A DNA stretch of 64,000 nt. It comes from Xanthobacteraceae bacterium (lineage in GTDB: Bacteria; Pseudomonadota; Alphaproteobacteria; Rhizobiales; Xanthobacteraceae). Both the position numbers and the translations under genes were made by a program. The stretch lies in contig JALHRD010000029.1 in NCBI GenBank assembly GCA_022841625.1, positions 1 through 64,000 of the forward strand, in the 5' to 3' direction. The notes beneath the pieces were generated by a model that did no database searches, was not told the origin of the DNA, and saw only the letters and a program-made list of their open reading frames with translations. Shown piece after piece: positions 60,291 through 64,000 of this stretch. The first letter of the stretch is position 1. Each line of letters begins with the position of its first letter.

Positions 60291-62381
60291 TCAGGCCTTC
60301 TCCAAGATCAAATTCCGAAAGCCGTCGACATGGCCGCTCCAGTCCGCCGGGATCACGGTGGTCGCGTCGAATTGCTCGACGATGACCGGGCCCGCGATAC
60401 GCGCGCCGATCGCGAGCTTGTCGCGCTCATAGACGGTTGCCGCGACGGTTGACTTGCCGCCGAAGTGAACCGCGCGCTGGCCCTTGATGGCCCGGTTCGC
60501 GGGCGGCGTCGTCGGTGGCATCGGCTCCAGTTCCGGATGATATTTCGGCACGGTGACGCGCACGCGCAGACGATAGCTCACCACTTCGACCGATCGCTCC
60601 TTGGCGGCGTGGCCGTGGATCTGGGCGTGGCGTTCGTCGAAGCGGTCGCGCGCCGCCGCCAGCGCCGTGGTCGTGAGGCGATCCGTGAACAGGCCGTCGA
60701 GCGAGGTCCGCAATTCGTAGCCTTGTCCGGTGTAGCGCAGATCGAGTTCGCGCAGGAATGCCGCCGACTTCGGGTCCATGCCTTCGGCAATCAACTCGCC
60801 GCGCGCTCGTTCTTCCAGTTGACTAAAGATGCTTTCCGCATGCGCCGGCGTCACGTCGGTCAGGGGCTTGAGCTCGGAGCGGATGTAGTCATGCACCACG
60901 TCGGTGCAGAGCAGCCCCAGCGCCGAGAACGCGCCCGGCCGTGGCGGCACTAGAATGCGCCGCATGCCGAGTTCCTCCGCGACCGCGGCGGCATGGACCG
61001 CGCCGGCGCCGCCGAACGGCAGCAAAGTGAATGCCGAAAGATCGACGCCGCGCTTGGCGGCGAACACCCGCACTTCGTCGGCCATGCGCATGTCGACAAT
61101 GCGTTGGATGCCGACCGCGGCATCCAGCACGTTCATTTTAAGCGGGTCGGCGACGTGCTGCTGCAAGGCGGCGTGCGAGGCCGCGACATCGAGGGTCTGC
61201 GATCCGCCGAGAAAGTAGTTGGGATTGAGATAGCCGCAGACCACGTCGGCATCGGTCACGGTCGGTCGCGTGCCGCCGCGTCCATAACAGGCGGGGCCCG
61301 GATCGGCGCCGGCGCTTTGCGGGCCGACATTGAGAAAGCCGCCACCGTCGATCCAGGCAATCGAGCCGCCGCCCGCCGAAATCGAGCTCATGTCGAGGGC
61401 CGGCACGTCGATCTGCCGCCGCGCGATCACGCTCTCGGTGGTTTCGAGCGGGACGCCGCCCTCGATAAAGGCGATGTCCGCCGATGTGCCGCCCATATCG
61501 AGCGTGACGAGGCCGCTCTTGGCCTCGGCGCGGGCGAGATGGGCGCTGGCTTGCGCGCCCGCGGCGGGGCCGGAGAACAGCGTATGCATGGTGCGGCCGC
61601 CGCCGATTGCCGCCGAGAACGGCATCACCCCGCCGTTCGATTGCATCAGGAAGCGCTGCTGGGTGCCGACCTCGGCGTCATCGAGCCCGCGGTTGAGATG
61701 GTCGATGTAGCGCACCAGCACCGGTTCCAGATAGGCGTTCAACAGTGTCGTCGACAGGCGCGCCCATTCCCGGATGCGCGGCAGCACTTCGCTCGACAGC
61801 GACACCGAGACGCCGGGATATTCCTCCAGGATGATCGCCCGGGTGATTTCCTCATGCGCCGGATTCATGAAGGCGAACAGATAACAGACCGCAATCGAAT
61901 CGACCTTGGCTTGCTTGAGTTCGCGCGCCGCGCGGCGCACGGCGTCGCGATCCAGCGGAACCAGCACTGTGCCGGCATAGTCGGAGCGTTCGGGTATTTC
62001 CTGGGTGAGACTTTGCGGCGCAATCGGTTGCGGCTTGGCGTAGAAATAGTCGAACAGGTTGCCGTCACGGGCCTGGTTCTGCACCGCCTGCACCGCGCGA
62101 TAGCCTTGGGTGATGAGCAGGCCAACTTTGGCGCCGCGCATCTCCAGCAGCGCATTGGTCGTGATGGTGGTGCCATGCGCGAAGAATTCGATATCGCCGG
62201 GCGCGACGCCGCGCGCAATGAAGCGCGCCAGCCCGTTGAGCACGCCGAGCGCCGGGTTCTTCGGGGTGCTCGAGACCTTCTCGACCAGCAATTCGCCACT
62301 GGCGGCGTTGAGCAGCACCAGGTCGGTGTGGGTGCCGCCGACATCGACGCCCAGCCGATAGCGCGGGGAGGCGCCGCTCAT
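60291..62381 (-). CDS. hyuA: Hydantoinase A / oxoprolinase-type subunit
   Basis: 696 residues, ATP-binding subunit of the same family as HyuB. The nucleotide motifs are RLGVDVGGTHTDLVLL (about 8-23), HGTTITTNALLEMRG (about 69-83) and LVTLDMGGTSADIAFI; AGADPGPACYGRGG (about 359-372) is also typical. It would phosphorylate or hydrate a lactam-type substrate such as a hydantoin or oxoproline. It is the first gene of the minus-strand run hyuA, hyuB, racemase-like, SBP. A divergent SBP gene starts 103 nt upstream. Confidence 0.93.
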   Translation of the reverse strand: MSGASPRYRLGVDVGGTHTDLVLLNAASGELLVEKVSSTPKNPALGVLNGLARFIARGVAPGDIEFFAHGTTITTNALLEMRGAKVGLLITQGYRAVQAVQNQARDGNLFDYFYAKPQPIAPQSLTQEIPERSDYAGTVLVPLDRDAVRRAARELKQAKVDSIAVCYLFAFMNPAHEEITRAIILEEYPGVSVSLSSEVLPRIREWARLSTTLLNAYLEPVLVRYIDHLNRGLDDAEVGTQQRFLMQSNGGVMPFSAAIGGGRTMHTLFSGPAAGAQASAHLARAEAKSGLVTLDMGGTSADIAFIEGGVPLETTESVIARRQIDVPALDMSSISAGGGSIAWIDGGGFLNVGPQSAGADPGPACYGRGGTRPTVTDADVVCGYLNPNYFLGGSQTLDVAASHAALQQHVADPLKMNVLDAAVGIQRIVDMRMADEVRVFAAKRGVDLSAFTLLPFGGAGAVHAAAVAEELGMRRILVPPRPGAFSALGLLCTDVVHDYIRSELKPLTDVTPAHAESIFSQLEERARGELIAEGMDPKSAAFLRELDLRYTGQGYELRTSLDGLFTDRLTTTALAAARDRFDERHAQIHGHAAKERSVEVVSYRLRVRVTVPKYHPELEPMPPTTPPANRAIKGQRAVHFGGKSTVAATVYERDKLAIGARIAGPVIVEQFDATTVIPADWSGHVDGFRNLILEKA

Positions 62382-62483
62382 GGCCGGCCCAACCTGGACG
62401 CCTGGAGGGGATCGGTCCGGTTTGCTAGGATTTCATGTCCGCCACGGGCGGACCAAGCAAGACATTGGGCGGGAGCACTCGGG

Positions 62484-63518
62484 ATGCGCAGGTTCACGGG
62501 CGGGACTTTGGTTGCGGTTACCTTCCTTGCCTTGGCGGGGCTGATGCCGTCAACCGCTGCCGGCGATCCGGTCGCCGACTTCTACCGCGGCAAGTCGATC
62601 GGCATGGTGATCGCGACCGCGCCAGGCGGCGACTACGACCTGCGGGCGCGGCTGGTGGCCCGCCATATGGGCCGCCATATCCCCGGCAACCCGGCGATCG
62701 TTCCGCGCAACATGCCGGGCGGGGTTGGCCTCCAGGCTGCCAATTACATGGCAACGGTGGCGGAGAAGGATGGCACCGCGCTGCATGCGATCATGCAGAA
62801 TATGTCGACCCACCAGGCGCTCGGCGGCGGCGGCGTCGAATACGACACCCGCAAGTTTTTCTGGATCGGCAACACCACCGATACCCCCAACACCATTGCC
62901 GCCTGGCACGCGACCGGCATTCGCACCATCCAGGATGCGATGGTGCGCGAACTGGTCATCGGCGCGCCCGGCACCGCGACCGCCTCGGTGTATTATCCGA
63001 AATCGCTCAACGAGGTCGCCGGCACCAAATTCAAGATCGTCACCGGCTATCCCGGCGGCAATCCGGTCAATCTGGCGATGGAGCGCGGCGAGGTCGGCGG
63101 CCGGATCAATTCCTGGGCGTCGTGGAAGGCGACCAAACCGGATTGGCTGCAAGACAAGAAGATTTTCATGCTGGTCCAGGTTGCGCTCAAGCGACATCCC
63201 GAACTGTCCGATGTGCCGACCGTGATCGAACTCGCCAAGACCGACGCGGACAAGGCGGTGATGACCTTCCTTTCGGCCGACATCCCGATCAGCCGCGCCT
63301 TTGTGACAACGCCCGGCGTGCCGGCCGAGCGCGTGCAGGCGCTGCGGCGCGCCTTCGACGCCACCATGAAGGACCCGCAATTTTTGGCCGAGGCGGCCAA
63401 GCTTAATTTCGACATCAGCCCATCGACCGGCGAGGAGGCGCAGAAATTCTCCGACCTGATCGCCAATACGCCGGCGCCGGTGCTGGCACGGGCGAAGGCG
63501 ATTATCGAGGGGAAGTAG
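62484..63518 (+). CDS. Orphan TTT-type binding protein, IPGNP subtype
   Basis: 344 residues with a signal peptide (about 1-26, STAAGD); RBS GGGAG at 62471-62475. Motif GRHIPGNPAIVPRNMPGGVG and ligand loop ATAPGGDYDLRARL. It is divergent from hyuA and one of the two SBPs framing the hyu operon. The two framing SBPs differ from each other more than in the shared motif, so they may serve different ligands. Confidence 0.88.
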   Translation: MRRFTGGTLVAVTFLALAGLMPSTAAGDPVADFYRGKSIGMVIATAPGGDYDLRARLVARHMGRHIPGNPAIVPRNMPGGVGLQAANYMATVAEKDGTALHAIMQNMSTHQALGGGGVEYDTRKFFWIGNTTDTPNTIAAWHATGIRTIQDAMVRELVIGAPGTATASVYYPKSLNEVAGTKFKIVTGYPGGNPVNLAMERGEVGGRINSWASWKATKPDWLQDKKIFMLVQVALKRHPELSDVPTVIELAKTDADKAVMTFLSADIPISRAFVTTPGVPAERVQALRRAFDATMKDPQFLAEAAKLNFDISPSTGEEAQKFSDLIANTPAPVLARAKAIIEGK

Positions 63519-63756
63519 CATCGAGGGCCGTGTACTCTTAAAATCGCTTTGTCGATCCGGCCGGTCCGATGTCTGCTTGTCCCGCAAGAGCGTCGCGAGA
63601 GCGGACATCGCGCCACCGCCGCTTTGGGCCAGGAGGCGACATTCTCCTAGCCGCACCAGCCGGATTCACTTGCTGTTTGAGTGCGGGCCGTACGTCCGGA
63701 ATTGACGCATGCCTCGGCTATCTCTTCGTTTGGCTTACAGCTTAAAGGAGAGCAAA

Positions 63757-64000
63757 ATGGTATGTGCGCCTGGGCAAATCGTTCTAGAATCGTCCCCATC
63801 TCAACGTCCCCCTGGCTTTCTGCTTGCACCATTTGGCTGGGCAACCGGGCGGGTGATTGCCGCGCTGCAGTACGAACCCGGCTTGCTGGCCGATCTGATC
63901 TTCCTCAGCCGCACCCGCATGCATCTCATTGCGCTTGCACTCGCCCATGCCGAGAGTGACGCGCCAGCAGAATTGAGACAAATCCTATTTCATGGCTCTG
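63757..64000 (+). CDS. Unknown protein, N-terminal part (cut by window edge)
   Basis: An open frame starts at ATG 63757 with an excellent site AAAGGAG at 63744-63750 and runs without a stop to the end of the window (81 codons). The visible part includes PPGFLLAPFGWATGRVIAAL and FLSRTRMHLIALALAHAES, with a short hydrophobic stretch but no clear signal peptide. I do not recognise the family. The 238-nt gap before it (63519-63756) contains no other gene. Confidence 0.6.
   Translation, partial: MVCAPGQIVLESSPSQRPPGFLLAPFGWATGRVIAALQYEPGLLADLIFLSRTRMHLIALALAHAESDAPAELRQILFHGS

Overview
This window reads as chromosomal DNA of a GC-rich alphaproteobacterium of the Hyphomicrobiales (Rhizobiales), most likely near the Nitrobacteraceae/Xanthobacteraceae (Bradyrhizobium, Rhodopseudomonas, Pseudolabrys type). 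The reasons are the serC-serA-purA-rpoH-rluD housekeeping block, the serC leader RNA, the dispersed palindromes that include a CTCCTCAGCATGAGG type, a Thermus-type isocitrate dehydrogenase, and the large number of tripartite-tricarboxylate-type substrate-binding proteins (SBPs). No phage, plasmid or CRISPR locus is visible.

Layout. 1-413: the end of an IS5-type transposase, then three large imperfect palindromes. 414-5911: a secreted alpha/beta hydrolase, the periplasmic methionine sulfoxide reductase MsrP, and a complete tctC-tctB-tctA uptake operon. 6031-15610: a catabolic region with a DhpH-like flavin hydroxylase, two 3-hydroxyisobutyrate-dehydrogenase-family enzymes, a luciferase-like monooxygenase translationally coupled to a 2-hydroxyacid dehydrogenase, and a cyclase / HpsN-like dehydrogenase / SDR operon. 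15642-16330: a FitAB toxin-antitoxin pair with its operator. 16335-20962: a two-subunit molybdenum hydroxylase, an SDR that has lost its catalytic residues, and an AroE. 21116-22998: three tandem paralogous secreted proteins of unknown function. 23127-28512: a sigma-54 promoter in front of a cyanate/nitrate ABC transporter and cyanase, then a VOC protein and an SBP.

28547-49068 mixes core genes (glmM, serC, serA, purA, rpoH, rluD) with accessory insertions: an FMN hydroxyacid oxidase, four SBPs counting the one at 42201, a Rieske oxygenase, a cupin, and a TPR gene broken by a stop codon. 49073-56520 holds a RidA-like protein, tRNA-Glu(CUC), a LysR regulator, a DUF533 protein, the isocitrate dehydrogenase, a DUF4344 putative metallopeptidase, a TAXI-type SBP and a cupin. 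56524-63518 is a hydantoinase/oxoprolinase-type locus (hyuA, hyuB, an Asp/Glu-racemase-superfamily enzyme) framed by two SBPs. A truncated unknown gene runs off the right edge.

Two things stand out. First, a family of roughly 75-81 bp palindromes (122-197, 211-289, 286-366, 8255-8332, 8346-8420, 48994-49068) whose arms differ between copies but stay complementary within each copy; five of the six carry an extra two or three pyrimidines in one arm only. Two copy pairs are joined by linkers of exactly 13 nt. Second, five SBPs of a distinct subtype (motif IPGNP followed by PGAG or a variant) are scattered beside catabolic genes, none with its own permease.
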